Source: Thelephora terrestris
Taxonomy: Eukaryota; Basidiomycota; Agaricomycetes; Thelephorales; Thelephoraceae
Direction: 5' to 3'
NCBI GenBank assembly: GCA_015956445.1
Contig: WIUZ02000001.1
Span: 3,472,001 to 3,536,000, forward strand
Length of the DNA: 64,000 nucleotides
The number at the start of each line of letters is the position of its first letter. Positions within the stretch are counted from its first letter, which is position 1. Shown piece by piece: positions 43,858 through 56,286 of the stretch. A model generated the notes under the pieces. The model was not told where the DNA came from. It ran no database searches and saw only the letters and a list, made by a program, of their open reading frames with translations. A program made the position numbers and the translations under genes.

Positions 43858-46800
43858 TTACAGGGTGTGAGCCACAGGAGGGTCGACCAAGGTCATTGTC
43901 ACCTTTCCCCGTTGCGTGTTTCTGTCCTTCTCCACCTCAATATGTACGGTGACCTTGTCAAAGACGGCGATGGTAACCTCTCCGTGCTCAGCGGAAGGAA
44001 GAGTCAGTGTGTAGTTTTCGGCGTCATATTTCGGTTCCCCTTTGAACATAACAAGGCCTTCGATGCCAAGTCTGCAGAAGGTTGGGCTCCAGATCAGCCA
44101 AGGTTGAGCCACAGATACCAAGGGCTGCACGTACTTGGAGACAAACACTCCGAGACCATTTCTGAACGTCCGGATGACGAAGGCCTCTTCCTTTACAACG
44201 GATTTCTCCCCCTTCCCCTTCAAGGCCAGCCCGACATAAAACTCAACGCTGGCGCGGCCAGTCATCTGAGCCATCCGATGGCGGCGATTGATCACGTCCA
44301 GCGACCGCTCGACGTGCTGTTTGGAGTGCAGAGTTGCGTGAAGTGAGGTGTATCCGATGGATGCTGCTAATTGACGATGTACCATGACGTCTAAGGGGCG
44401 CCTGGATGAGTCCCACAATCCGCCAAAAGGCCTATCGTGTGTCTTACCTGCATATCGACGGATGGGGCTGGTGAAGTGGGTGTAAATCGGGCTTGCTAAC
44501 CCGTAGTGGCCAAAGGTATCTCGAGAGACGCTCCCAGAGCAAAAGTACTCAGCCGACAACATACATCTCGTGGCTAGGATCCGCACGAGTGTGTTGAAGG
44601 TAGGTAGCTCAGGATCCTGACCATATGTTAGGGGCGCTTGGAAGGTTATCAATAGCACGCTCGTAATTACCTCGCATTTGTCCAATGAGGCCGCAAGCGC
44701 ACCCGAGCTTGAAACATCCAGGGTCAATCCCTTGCGCTTCAGCAAGATATCTTGCAACTTCTCGAAGTTCGTCGGGGGCGGGGGCAAATGCCGTCGAAGT
44801 ACCGCCGTCTGTGGGAAGGTTTCCTGAATCTTCTGAGCCACGCTGATGTTGGCAAGCAACATGAACTCTTCAACCAGGCTGTTCGTCTCCAACAACTTCT
44901 TCTGTTCAACGTCTATAGGGTCTGACGACTCCGCGCTCTCTAAGTGTATCTTGACCTCAGGAGAGGCAAGATTAAGGGCTCCAGCGGCCATACGACGGGC
45001 TTTGAGCTTCTGCGCAAGGGAGTTGAGGAGTCGGACACCTTCCGTCAACTCGTCATTCAGCTTCCTAATGACTCAGCGTTAGCCTTGAACGTCCTCTCGG
45101 GATTAAAAACCCTTACTTATCGTCCTTCCGAACCTGGGCTTCCTCGTATGTGAAAGCACATTTCGAGGCAATCACCGACTTCGTGAAACGCACGTTCACG
45201 ATCTCAGCATCGGGCGTTAATTCCTGGATTGATAGGTGCTCGTTTCAGCTGCGGCGTCGCAGACACTAGGATAACCGACAGACCCAAATGGCAGAGAACG
45301 CAAGGCGCTCCACGAAAGGCCGCAAGGAACACAAGTTGGTGCCAAGTAGCGATGGCAACATATCGATCCGCTTATCCACGAGGTACACCGTGGTTCCCCT
45401 CGCCGCGGCCTCTGTATCCATGGGGTTCTCCGGGTGCACGAAGTGAGATACGTCCGCAATATCTGTTCAACTCGATCTCAGTGTCCTCACCACCACGCAG
45501 CTTTGATGCGGAACTTACGGACACCGGCCTCTATATTTCCGTTTGGCAGCCGTCTCGCGTGCAGAGCATCATCGATATCCTGGCACCCTAATCGGAGATT
45601 AGACAAGAGAGCCTTCAGATCCCAAGACATAGGTCTAACCTGGCGGATCGATACTACAGATGATGAAATCCCTCAAATCTTCTCTGTCGCGCCATACAGG
45701 GTCGTTGGGGATCTTGGGCGGGACAACCCATGAATCACCTTCAGGGGGGAGGCAGTCAAGGATAGCCTTCCCAAAGGGCCTGTAAGGAACGTCAAACTCC
45801 AGAAGGAGACTCTCCTGTTCTGCTTCCTTGCTCTCAACCTTGCCCAAAGCCCGAACAAAGTGACCCTCTGGGTACCTGGAAGTAGCGTCCCATCTATCAA
45901 TCGTTACGAGGATCTTCTGTCCGATGAGGGCGGGAGCCTGTCTTGTTCGAAGCCGAATACGAGGTAGAAGCCTGGAGACGGGAGTTGCGAACACAGTCTG
46001 TTGCGACAGGGACGTTGCGTGCGACGACGACAAAGATGTGCTGTCGATATGACAAACGTATGCCCTCCAATTTCGTTTGACGATCCCAACCACGCGGCCG
46101 GTTGGTTGTTTCACGGCATTGGTCTGGGCCGTCGCGCGTTCTTCCTGTAACACCTTCTTTTCTTGAACGAGCATTTCATCTTCTCCCTCGTCTTCCGAGT
46201 CTTCTGCATCGTCGTTTTTTAGGGCCGCTGATCGCATGTCAGCATGCGGAGAACGAGCCAATGAAAACCAGGGGACCTTCTTGGTCTATCACTTGATCCA
46301 CAGGCGCCTTCCAATCCTTCTCATCAAAGACCTCGATGGCAACTACGTCCCCTTGAACTGCGCGGTTCATGTTCTCTCTGCCGATCAGCAGCACTGGGCG
46401 CGAAAAGGCCGCCGTCGACACACTGCCCTGCATTGAACGTGAGATAAAACCCGGAGAAGGTCAAAAGTAGGCACCTCAAGGTAATTAAATTGGCTGGCAT
46501 TGAAGTGACCTTGATGGAGATGTCCACCCCTTACACCGGCCAATACCGTTGAGAGAGGAAGGTGCTAGAAGGGGTCAGGGACAATCATTCTAACGGATGT
46601 ATGAGCAAAGCTACCTCCGGATACAGCGCCTGTCTTGTCGTGTTCTGGGCATTGGTCGGCTCAATCTCATCTCCTTCTGCAGACAACAGATCGAATAGCT
46701 GGGAAGAGTTGTCGCCCAGGCTTTCCACGTATTTCCTCACTACTAAAGTTGAACATTGCGCCCAGGCTGAGATACCAATACTTTACCGGATGAACATTTG

Positions 46801-47659
46801 ATCCCCTCCTTCTCGCCCTTCATGCGGTTTTGTACGTCATCGGTCAACAGAAGAACGGTCGGTTTAGGTTTGGGGCGTTGACCTCGTACTGTTGGATTGA
46901 TTAAGGAGATGTGCGATGAATACCACGCGACTGCCTTTCTTATTCCTGGCGTGTGGGAGTCCTGTGTCATTGCCTGTACGGAGAGAAATTAATGAGAGAG
47001 ACCCGTGCATACCTCGATCATTGCGATCGTTAGGGGTTTCGTCCTGCACTCGAACTACGGCCGTTTCGCTGTTCGCGGGAAAAATGAGTTGGCATACAAC
47101 AAAGGGGAAAAAAAGCTTACGAGTGAAACTCGTTGTAAAACACCCAGATTCGTTTATCCTCCGATTTGATCATGGCCCTGAGGCGATTGTACAAAGGCAA
47201 GGATCGATGGCGAACCTCTTCCAGAACAGTCTGAAGCAGCACCAGAGGAGGATCAAAGTGATTCGACTCCATTAAATCCATCTAACCGTAAACAATGTCC
47301 GTTGAGCGGCGAGTGGCGTTACAAAGCGGGGGTAAAAATGCGTTACTTGTGCCAGGAAAACGTTGGTGTCAGGGACGACGAAGTGGCCATCAGAGAAGAA
47401 CTTGCTCTTGGTCGATCCTCCGGAAGGAAGGGTGATTTTCCCAGCATGAACACAATTCCTACAGCCAGCGATACCACAACCAACATCATTTCGCAAGTAT
47501 CGCTCCCTGAGAACTGTGATTGGTGTGAGAAAATGATCGGTGTTCCAGAGCGGGGTGGGTACCCTTAATAACTTTGCCTCGGGCCGTCTTCTTGAAAAAC
47601 TTCCGTTGAGTTACCACGGCCTCTGCGCGAGGTCGCTTACGGATGGTGATTTCGACCAT
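43858..47659 (-). CDS. DIS3: Exosome 3'-5' exoribonuclease DIS3/RRP44
   Basis: Catalytic subunit of the RNA exosome. Sixteen exons: 47563-47659, 47347-47513, 47121-47281, 47013-47068, 46787-46945, 46615-46742, 46475-46564, 46277-46427, 45640-46227, 45519-45587, 45284-45462, 45117-45223, 44671-45064, 44448-44616, 44135-44390, 43858-44071; they close to 994 residues. Order: [19 protein letters not shown] and CR3 cysteines, PIN domain ([36 protein letters not shown]), two cold-shock domains, RNB domain with [15 protein letters not shown] (the catalytic aspartates), [29 protein letters not shown], and a C-terminal S1 domain. Active-site acids of both PIN and RNB domains are present. It stands convergent to glutamate 5-kinase, 242 bases apart. 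Confidence 0.96.
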
Positions 47660-47930
47660 CGTCGAGCGGGGTCGTGGTGAAACGCGAGCGTGGCAAGTTG
47701 GGAGCTATGAGGAATCTCGATCACCGATCAAGTACCCACCGGGCAACCGTCAAGCCCGAGACTGGAGAGGCTTCACCAAACTCGGGCCAAAGGCGAGTAC
47801 TAACATTAACTAGGCTTCTATCAATTGCACAGGAACAGGAGGCAATCAGTGGATACGATTCTTTAGAAGTCTCAATGTCCATGTTGACAGATCGTAGCAA
47901 CATTGTACTGTAGCATAAAAGTCCAGAAGC

Positions 47931-48470
47931 TTACGCTAACCCGCAAAGAGATATGTCGACCTGAACGCTAATCGCGTCGACTGCGCCTAGGGACTCGGCC
48001 TGGTCGTCGCTACGGTACGCGTCAGCAAGAGGATTAGAGATGAGAAGGTGACTAGGAAGGAACCGACGCACGTCAACGTGTTCATCGCTTCCTCGGAAAG
48101 ATTGAAACCGTCGTCCGTATGATCTATCACTGTCACCGTGATGGTCTCGCCCTGATAAGTTATATTCCAGCAAGTGCCTATCACACGGTAAGCCACGATC
48201 GTCCAACGTGAAGTCTGATGCGGTGAGATGGGGCGAACCACAGTCAGGGGAGTTCCAGGCGGCAACCCCGGAGAAGCCACCAATGTTTGGGAAAGTGGGA
48301 AGATCCTTGAAGAGGTTGTACCCCTTGGTCAACAGACCATTGGACCCGTCGGAACATGTGACCGTGGCAAGCGACTGCATTCCCTGGTCATAAACAGAAT
48401 CCCAAGAGACGCGCGTTGCACTGATGACGAACGGAGCGGCTAGGAGAGAAATGATGGAGATGAATCTCAT
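47931..48470 (-). CDS. Cerato-platanin family secreted protein
   Basis: Small secreted beta-barrel protein, 138 residues from exons 48239-48470, 48072-48177, 47931-48009. Signal peptide MRFISIISLLAAPFVISA, then VSWDSVYDQGMQSLATVTCS, SNGLLTKGYN, DLPTFPNIGGFSGVAAWNSP, DCGTCWNITYQGETITVTVI, AMNTLTDDQAESLGAV and a final SLCGLA. Four cysteines are in the family positions for two disulfides. Cerato-platanins bind chitin oligomers and can act as elicitors or self-assembling surface proteins; here the role is inferred. The last acceptor was chosen at 48010 because it restores NTLTDDQ, close to the family consensus. A TATA box sits 67 nt upstream. Confidence 0.95.
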   Translation of the reverse strand: MRFISIISLLAAPFVISATRVSWDSVYDQGMQSLATVTCSDGSNGLLTKGYNLFKDLPTFPNIGGFSGVAAWNSPDCGSPHLTASDFTLDDRGLPCDRHLLEYNLSGRDHHGDSDRSYGRRFQSFRGSDEHVDVRRFLPSHLLISNPLADAYRSDDQAESLGAVDAISVQVDISLCGLA

Positions 48471-49277
48471 GGCTAAGGCTATGGGGAAGCAATGGGACTG
48501 TCTGCCTGAGGTTTTGGCACCACTGCATCCCCCAGGTTTTATATCTCTTGGATTATAGTGCCCGAGGTATTAAGGAGAGTGAAACAGGAGGTGCAAGATG
48601 TAGAATCCACTCATTACTTCGGCAGAACCAACCAAGGAGCAATAAGAAGCAAGAAACTCGTGGAAGGAATGAGCGAAGAGACCGCCCAGTGCAGTAGCAG
48701 CATTGCCTGGATTGATGCCATTTGATGGGGACCCCCTGACCCCCGTGCTTCTGACCAATCGCACCCGGTGAACGTAGCTGTAGCACAAGAAACACTCGAG
48801 GCGCTGAGAATATTTCCGACCTAGCCGCCTCCCGAAAAAACGGAGATTGAGGCAGTTAGGGGAAACGCATCAGCGCGAGAACCAGAGGACACACAGGGTG
48901 AATCCACTTCGACTTCGGGGACGTTGCGAGCGAAGTACTCGCGAGACGGAAGAGGACCGTGCCGAACCAAGACCTCAAGACCTCATGATGGGGGATGGGC
49001 GCCACGAAGGATCCCTGGATTAGCGCGCGATTCAGTATCTGGCCGCCCATGAAAGAATGTGGGCGCTACAATCGGGCCGTCCTCCGGCACGTCTACACCG
49101 GAGATCAAATTCGAGAAATAGCGGACCGGCATCGATGCAAAGCCCACACAGCGTCCCGTGGTCGGGTAGGGGAATGGATTCTACTTCCCGGAATAAATAC
49201 ATGTTAAATAGCGGACAGGAACATATGCTACACAAAAAACTTCAGGATACAAACGGTAGAAAAGAACCCCAAAAAGA
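48471..49277. other. Intergenic, cerato-platanin upstream
   Basis: 807 bases between two minus-strand genes: cerato-platanin promoter and 3' UTR of the Zn2Cys6 gene. Only the TATA box is recognised. Confidence 0.5.
48537..48544 (-). promoter_or_regulatory. TATA box of cerato-platanin gene
   Basis: Minus-strand ATATAAAA, 67 nt upstream of the ATG at 48470. Confidence 0.6.
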
Positions 49278-51416
49278 TTATGTCACAGGTAGTGCGGTGA
49301 CGAAAGGGACGGTAGGACCAAATAAAGTGAATAACTTGGATTGAATAGATAAGAGTTGTCGTGCTTGCACGTCTGATTGGACGCCTCGATGAGCAATTTG
49401 CGATATGGACTATCCCCGAATTACTCACCAGCCAGGGGATAGAATCGTGCGAGTCGTAGTACGGCACCAATCAGGACGTCAGCATATTTTCGGACGAATC
49501 CTGTATCTTCCGGCGGCCGCGAAGACGAAATCACATAGAGGCAGACATTTGCTGCAGTCACCCAACAGGACTGGGAGCCAATCAACAACGGGGCTCTTGG
49601 AAAGCAACAAGATTCACTTACGGACATCAAGGGATCCAACGAAGAATAATCCTCCTCTTGTAGTTGCTCAACAACGGCAACTATTGAACTGACGGCCATC
49701 AAACACCGCTTAAAAGGTTCGCCCCCTCTGACCATCGCTGCGCGCTCAAGGTTGATTGTCGATACATTGACGAATGTATGGATGGCGGCCATATGAGCGT
49801 CAAAGAGACTCAAGGGTTCGAGGCCCATGCGGGACCGCACAAAAGATGGGAAGCGTTTGTGGAACAGCGCCGCCGATGATTTCAAGGCCGCAATGTCTTC
49901 TTGGTTCCGGGTCGAGAGGTCTATCGATGAAACAGGTTTCAGATGGGGTCGAGGCTCGCAATCATTCAATTCGTACCGGTTGGAACCAATCTGTGGCTTG
50001 TTTCGTGTAATGCGTAAGCACTCAAACGGAGAGCGATCGCATCAAAAATGCAATCCGCCGGTAAGAGATTGTCGCAACTGAGGACGTCCTGTCATGGTCA
50101 ATGAGTAACCTGGTGTATCCCCATCGTCGGAGGAGCTTACCGATGGTCCGATTGGAAAACTTGTTAGAGCCTCCATTACGGAAGGCACGAGGCAATCCTC
50201 ATCTTTAAGGGTGGGGGGTAGTCCGGTAACAACCGACCAGTTCCTATCGACGGCAAATACGTGTACCAGGGTTAATATGCGGTTATTAGCATTGTATGGT
50301 CCCAAGGATGCAGAGTAACCTGGCAGATAAGACTGCAAGGTGGTGATTAACCGAGCGGCTGCTGTGGAGTGGTAGTACCCCTCCTGTATGCGGTTTTGAG
50401 TGTAGAAGTAGGTCGAAAGGAGACAAGACGCGTGAATCAAGTCCAAAAGTCTATCCGCTTGAGAAATTCCCAGCTGTATCTCCGCTAGAACTCGACTGAG
50501 AAGTGATTCAGATTTGGCCTTAGTGATCGGAGAGACGGTCGGGTGACAGGTAGCGATTAGTAAGATTGCATTGATAAGAGAGGGGTGAGGCCGTTTGGAA
50601 TAATCAGGGTCGAAGAGCGATGTGTAAAAAGTGATGGGGTCGATAATGAAGCCCCACTGATACTGAAGGGAGAGCCATACGTTGAGTCTGTCGGACTTGG
50701 GTGAGCGCCAAGGAGGATAACTGATCAATCCAGAGCGCGTTACACACAATTGGTTGGCTTCTTCTTCTGTTATCACATCAGGTTCTTGTGTAAAGCTAAG
50801 CGCGGGACTAGGCCAGCTGAAGTCCGATTCCACGGGAGGGGGCGACGGCGAAGAATGGGTAAAGGTCGAGGAAAATAACAAGGGCGAGGAAGATGACGGC
50901 CAGGCCGGGTACTGTTGTAGAGTCACGGTGTCGACTGATTCAAATGCAGGGCTGGCAACGCTATTGCGAGTGGAGGGACGTAATGAAGCGGAAGTTGACG
51001 GAGGGGTGGGATACGAGGCGGATGAGGCGGCGTCAGAGTTACTACGTTGAGGACCGTTGGACTCCAAGTCCCGGAGGCGGGCTTCGAGACGCGATATCTT
51101 GCCCTCCAGTATCTGCTTCCTATTGTTTTGCTTCTTGTCTGTGTACTTGCACTCATCACGATTGGATCGCACGCAAGGGGTGCAGATAGGCTTTAAGCCA
51201 TCACACTTCTGGATTGGAATTTAGCGGGAGTGGAGGCGGAAGTACCGCGGAGCGCATACCATTTTCTTGCGTCTGCAGTGGAGTTCGTCAGTTAGACCGG
51301 CGGCGATGGGGCTGATCATCTGGAGCGAGAAGGACTAACCTGCAGCATAGACAAGCCCTGTTCCGCGGGAGTGCGGTAGAGGCGGTGGATGGCTCTGGGG
51401 AGGATGACTGTGACAT
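49278..51416 (-). CDS. Zn2Cys6 transcription factor
   Basis: Predicted 605-residue fungal regulator. Exons 51340-51416, 51260-51272, 50141-51208, 49977-50088, 49622-49920, 49429-49570, 49278-49384. Splicing creates the zinc cluster RACLCCRRKKMKCDGLKPIC followed by TPC and SNRDECKY, all six Cys present, then a basic linker and short coiled coil (KISRLEARLRDLE). The middle carries fungal-TF regulatory helices (INAILLIATCHPTVSP, GYYHSTAAARLITTLQSYLP). The second exon is a 13-nt micro-exon inside the zinc cluster; without it the cluster loses RRKKM. The final exon uses a weak acceptor (CGAG) and adds GVQSDVQARQLLSIQ; if it is wrong, the protein ends shortly after FYPLAG. Target genes unknown. Confidence 0.88.
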
Positions 51417-52141
51417 GGGGTGGTACCGGGGGATGAGGGTGGGTCTGACCGACCGCCCAGACGCATTTTATAAAGCAGGGACTAAAGAATGGTGCCTGCA
51501 TCATGCATGCCAACGGCAACTTAGGGCTGGCGGATGCTTTCGATCGAGAGTCGGGGAGCGCTCTGCGAGTTGATAGGCGAGTTGAGCAAATCTGATACAT
51601 ACCATCTTGTTGCAGGGCACAGCACTTCAACAATGAAGCTCTCAGGATATCGGGTCACCGGAAGCAGCCATCTCGGGTCGGTAAGTCTGTCTATTTGCAT
51701 TCAATTGCAGGGTCGCGGTGAGGTAGCGTGGAAAGAACATATTCTTGTGTCATCTTGGACGTAAAGGTACATGATGGTGCACCAAAGACAGCCGGTATTC
51801 ATCGAATCAATAAGAGGACTAGGACTAGAATCCAGTTTCAGAGGTATTTGTAAACATCTCTGTCGGATGCGTTCTATTCTTGTAACAGGGTACCCATGAG
51901 GGCGGGACAATGGGGAATCGGTCGGGGGGCCAGCCAATCAGGCGGCTGTCGAGGGTCAAACGTCTGACTGCGACGCCAGGACATCTTTGTAGGAAAACCA
52001 TCATGATGACGCATCCTTCGCGCGTCTCGATTCAAACAAACCCGACATCGGCATTCTTCTATCTCATAAGAGGCTAGCAATTAAACTCTATGAATCTTCG
52101 CCACTCGAAGAACGTCCGTGGGTGTCGCCTCGTACTGGGTT
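51417..52141. other. Intergenic between adenylate kinase and Zn2Cys6 gene
   Basis: 725 bases between two minus-strand genes; promoter of the Zn2Cys6 gene and 3' UTR of adenylate kinase. Nothing else recognised. Confidence 0.5.
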
Positions 52142-53183
<1,042 letters not shown>

Positions 53184-53774
53184 TTCTATGGCAGTTGCAA
53201 AGGTAGGGGTAACGAGAGAACGGAGGTTAAAGTGAGTGAGCAAGTAGGGAGAAGGTTGGCAACTCTGTGCCGCGGGACGCTTCGCGGTGAATCTCAACTC
53301 CGGCAATTTCCGGTCTGGTTGTTTAGGCTATAACCGCGCCAGAGCAACTTGCGCAACCCGCCCCGACAGGCGAGGAACGGGCCTCTCACTGAATTACACT
53401 TGCACCACAGTCGCAGGGATAGCAGTATTTACACATGCAGACGGGGGCGGAAAAACTGTACGGGTTCAAACGCTCGACATCGAACGAACACATTTAAATT
53501 CGTGGGTCAGACGCGCTAGAAATGGGTTCATGACCTCCCAAGTGAATAGAGCTAGAGGGGCCCTGCAGGGCCTTCAAGCATTTTTACACCTCTCACGTCA
53601 GGGTTCATCTGGGTAACTGCCAGGGAGGGAGGTGACATTGCAAAGTCCCACCACCATTCTCCTTAGCCTCGAAACCGAGCGTTGATGACAGCGTCAAGAC
53701 CCACTATCATCCTCCGGGACGGGCGTTGATCTATCAAATGTTCAAAATACGTATCACAGAACTGACGGGGCCTA
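53184..53774. other. Intergenic, adenylate kinase upstream
   Basis: 591 bases. The part next to 53183 contains the possible N-terminal extension of adenylate kinase (to 53306); the rest should hold its promoter and the 3' UTR of the MCP1-like gene. Confidence 0.5.
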
Positions 53775-54622
53775 TCACAGAATCCCGTAAATGGCAGATC
53801 TTGAGAATGAGGCCACATAGCTTTCCACCGATGGCGCCAAAGCCCAAACCGTCTCTCTGGAGATGAAGTACAGCCCAGTCAATACAGGGACGCCCACCAG
53901 AAGCGACGCTAGCCTCCGCCACCCCTTCGGAACGATGATTCTCCCAAGCTCGGTCTTCGTTATGATACTGATGCCCTCAACTGAGTGCAGGGCAACACAA
54001 CCGACCAACCCGATGTGGAGGAACCACGAGCGCAACGGCCAGGTTTGTAAACCCGTCTTCACGAACTCGTAGTCTAGTTCCGCCGGACCAAAGGAATGGA
54101 TAGGCGCGTCAGAAATTGCGGGGTAGATTCGGTGGGTGACATAGTGGACGGGTAGGAACAGAAAGAGGGTTAGGTAGCCGGTGGAGCTCAAGAGGCTGGT
54201 CATCGGTCGTGGCTGCGACAAGGGTTTCTGATTGCCTATACCAGGGCTGAACAGTCGTTTGGTGATGCCTGCAAGTGGATGGACGACGAGTGGAACAAGG
54301 ACGAGATACTTCTCGCCGAATGGAGTCTGGTAATACTCTCGGCCCAACAACTTATCGAGAGGCGAATTGTGAATATCGCATGCCGGAGGGTTCATTAACA
54401 TGCGCGGCTTACCATGACCCGTGACGACAAAGAGCTACCCCCTACTATTCCCATAACGGGGGCGGAGAGGTGGATCAGGGCAAAAGTCGTGATAAAGGGT
54501 GCGGACACGTGTGAGACAATGGTCAGGTACGAGACTAGCTTTCCTCCCCAAGTCGGTCGCGATCTCGACCCCGGAGCGTCATCTGCACCGGTGGTCTGTT
54601 GAACAGCAGGTATGGAGGGCAT
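53775..54622 (-). CDS. MCP1-like mitochondrial membrane protein
   Basis: Predicted 261-residue polytopic membrane protein. Exons 54413-54622 and 53775-54350 join in phase (intron 54351-54412), giving SSRVMLLGREYYQTPFGEKY. Hydrophobic helices lie near LVSYLTIVSHVSAPFITTFA, YLVLVPLVVHPLAG, LSSTGYLTLFLFLPVHYVTH, FLHIGLVGCVALHSVEGISI and LASLLVGVPVLTGLYFIS. The helix-then-H(Y/P)xxG pattern and length recall fungal MCP1, a mitochondrial outer-membrane protein linked to lipid balance and able to suppress ERMES defects in yeast. The match rests on remembered family layout, so moderate confidence in the name. No cleavable presequence. Confidence 0.75.
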
Positions 54623-54994
54623 GGAGTTGTGATGAGTGTCCGAAGCGGTGAGCCCGAGGCGGTGAAGGGGAGAGTATGGAATGAAACGAGAAGAATGGAC
54701 ACTGCAGGGGAGAATGGAAACGCAGTGAACTCTGGTGCTACGGCATTGGCCGGGGGCCTAGACACCTTAATCAACACACCCAAGACACCCGAGACGATCG
54801 AATTTCAGCAAAGTGAAACCCAGAATATGTACAAAGCTGAGCTAAACTCGAATTAATTACCGAGATCAGTAGAGGCTAGCTAAGAGCAGAGGTAACTTTT
54901 ACACTAGATGTGAAGCAGAGGCGGCGAGTGGAGCGAAGCGCATACGAAACTAGTAAGTACACAATCGAAATTATGAGAGCACTGAGAGCACTGG
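54623..54994. other. Intergenic between MCP1-like and HMG-box genes
   Basis: 372 bases between two minus-strand genes. Near 54975 short tandem copies of GAGCACT and GGTCACT occur; no other feature. Confidence 0.45.
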
Positions 54995-56286
54995 TCACTG
55001 GTCACTGGCAGGCGTGATGCCATATTCCTTCAACCCCATTCGATATGCGTCCAAGTCAGACTGGACGCTCAGGGGATCCGACCCAAAGGGCATACTGATA
55101 TAGCCCATACCCCCATCACAGAGCGTGAGCGGTGCGAAGGGGTTGTTGACGAAGTTCGATTCATAGTTGAGGGTGGGTTTGGGGGTTAGCGAATCCAAAA
55201 ACTCCTTTTGCCCCTGGTCGTTCCCGTCCCATCCTGCCAACGAGGAGGCAATGGCAGCAAGAGGGGGATAATTGAACGACGATGTTGGGTCTGGCGCACT
55301 GTATGTTGACCCAAACAACGAGAAGTCATCTGGGAATGGTGCGAGAAGGTCCTTGGGGCACCCATAGAGCTGGTACAATCATCAGTACTACGCTTCCTCA
55401 GAACCAATGTCAAAGCTCACTTGGGAGTCGTCCGTTGTGTAGGAAAGTAGCGAGTCTGAACGGCTTGCCGCAATCGTTGGTCGTGGCATGTACAGGATAT
55501 CGTCGACCGGACTCAATGGAGAACACGGGGACGTCGGCGTAGTAGATCCGTACCCGTGGAAAAATTCAGGAGTGGGTTGTCGGGAGGGGAGAGGTTGGGA
55601 GAGGGTGGAAGAGGAAGTGGGGACGGTGATTGTCTGTATCAAGAGTGGATCGTTTCGTGAGACCTGGCTGCGTTCGACGGGTAAGACTGAGGAAGAGCGG
55701 CCAGCCGACCTCTTCGAGTTGGGACTGCGCCCTTTGCTCTTCGGAGACCGTCTCCCACCAGTCTTGCTGGCAATTTTCTGGCGCTTCGGACGGAAACGAT
55801 AACCAGGGTGGTTGGCACGGTGCAAGGCTCCCTCGTCATCTGCTAGCTTTTTGTAGTACCGTTTGGTCTCGGGCTTCTCATTCTTCCACGCCTCCCCGGC
55901 CCTCTTAGACAGAGAACGCTTCTCCGTTTCGCAAGCCCGCTCCGAGCCGCCGCTCTCGAGATACTTTTGGGTAAAATCGCAGCGGTAGATGATAAACGCA
56001 TTGCGAGGGCGAGGGACATGTTCCGGATCTTTCTGACGACGCTGGTGAGCGGTGGAAGACTCGAAATGGGGGGTGGGGGGTCTGGGGAATTGCAACGATG
56101 AAGGGCCGGCGTATAGGCTGGGGATGAGAAGCGATGGTGAGTCAGGGGTACTTGGATCGAAGAGTTAGTTAGGACGTACCTGGGATCTCCATCCTCAGCA
56201 CAAGACCAACCCTCGACTTGAGGGGGGAGTTTGAACATATCGGATTCTGAGAGTTGTTCTGAAGGAGACCATCCAACGACCTCCAT
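54995..56286 (-). CDS. HMG-box transcription factor (MATA_HMG type)
   Basis: Predicted 392 residues from exons 56180-56286, 55421-56117, 54995-55369, in phase. Residues about 65-135 are an HMG box: VPRPRNAFIIYRCDFTQKYL, EKRSLSKRAGEAWKNEKPET, KRYYKKLADDEGALHRANHP, then GYRFRPKRQK, a basic tail typical of sequence-specific MATA/SOX-like boxes. A Lys/Arg/Ser-rich stretch (KTGGRRSPKSKGRSPNSKRS) follows, probably nuclear localisation. The C half is Ser/Pro-rich, probably an activation region. Fungal relatives control mating, sexual development or stress genes; target unknown. Start ATG 56286 is the first in-frame ATG; an earlier frame opens only with TTG. Confidence 0.9.

Noticed and set aside
46229-46276. 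A frameshift or assembly error in DIS3 between the cold-shock domains
   Set aside because: A 49-nt GT...AG intron (46228-46276) explains the change of frame and gives [13 protein letters not shown] with all phases correct.
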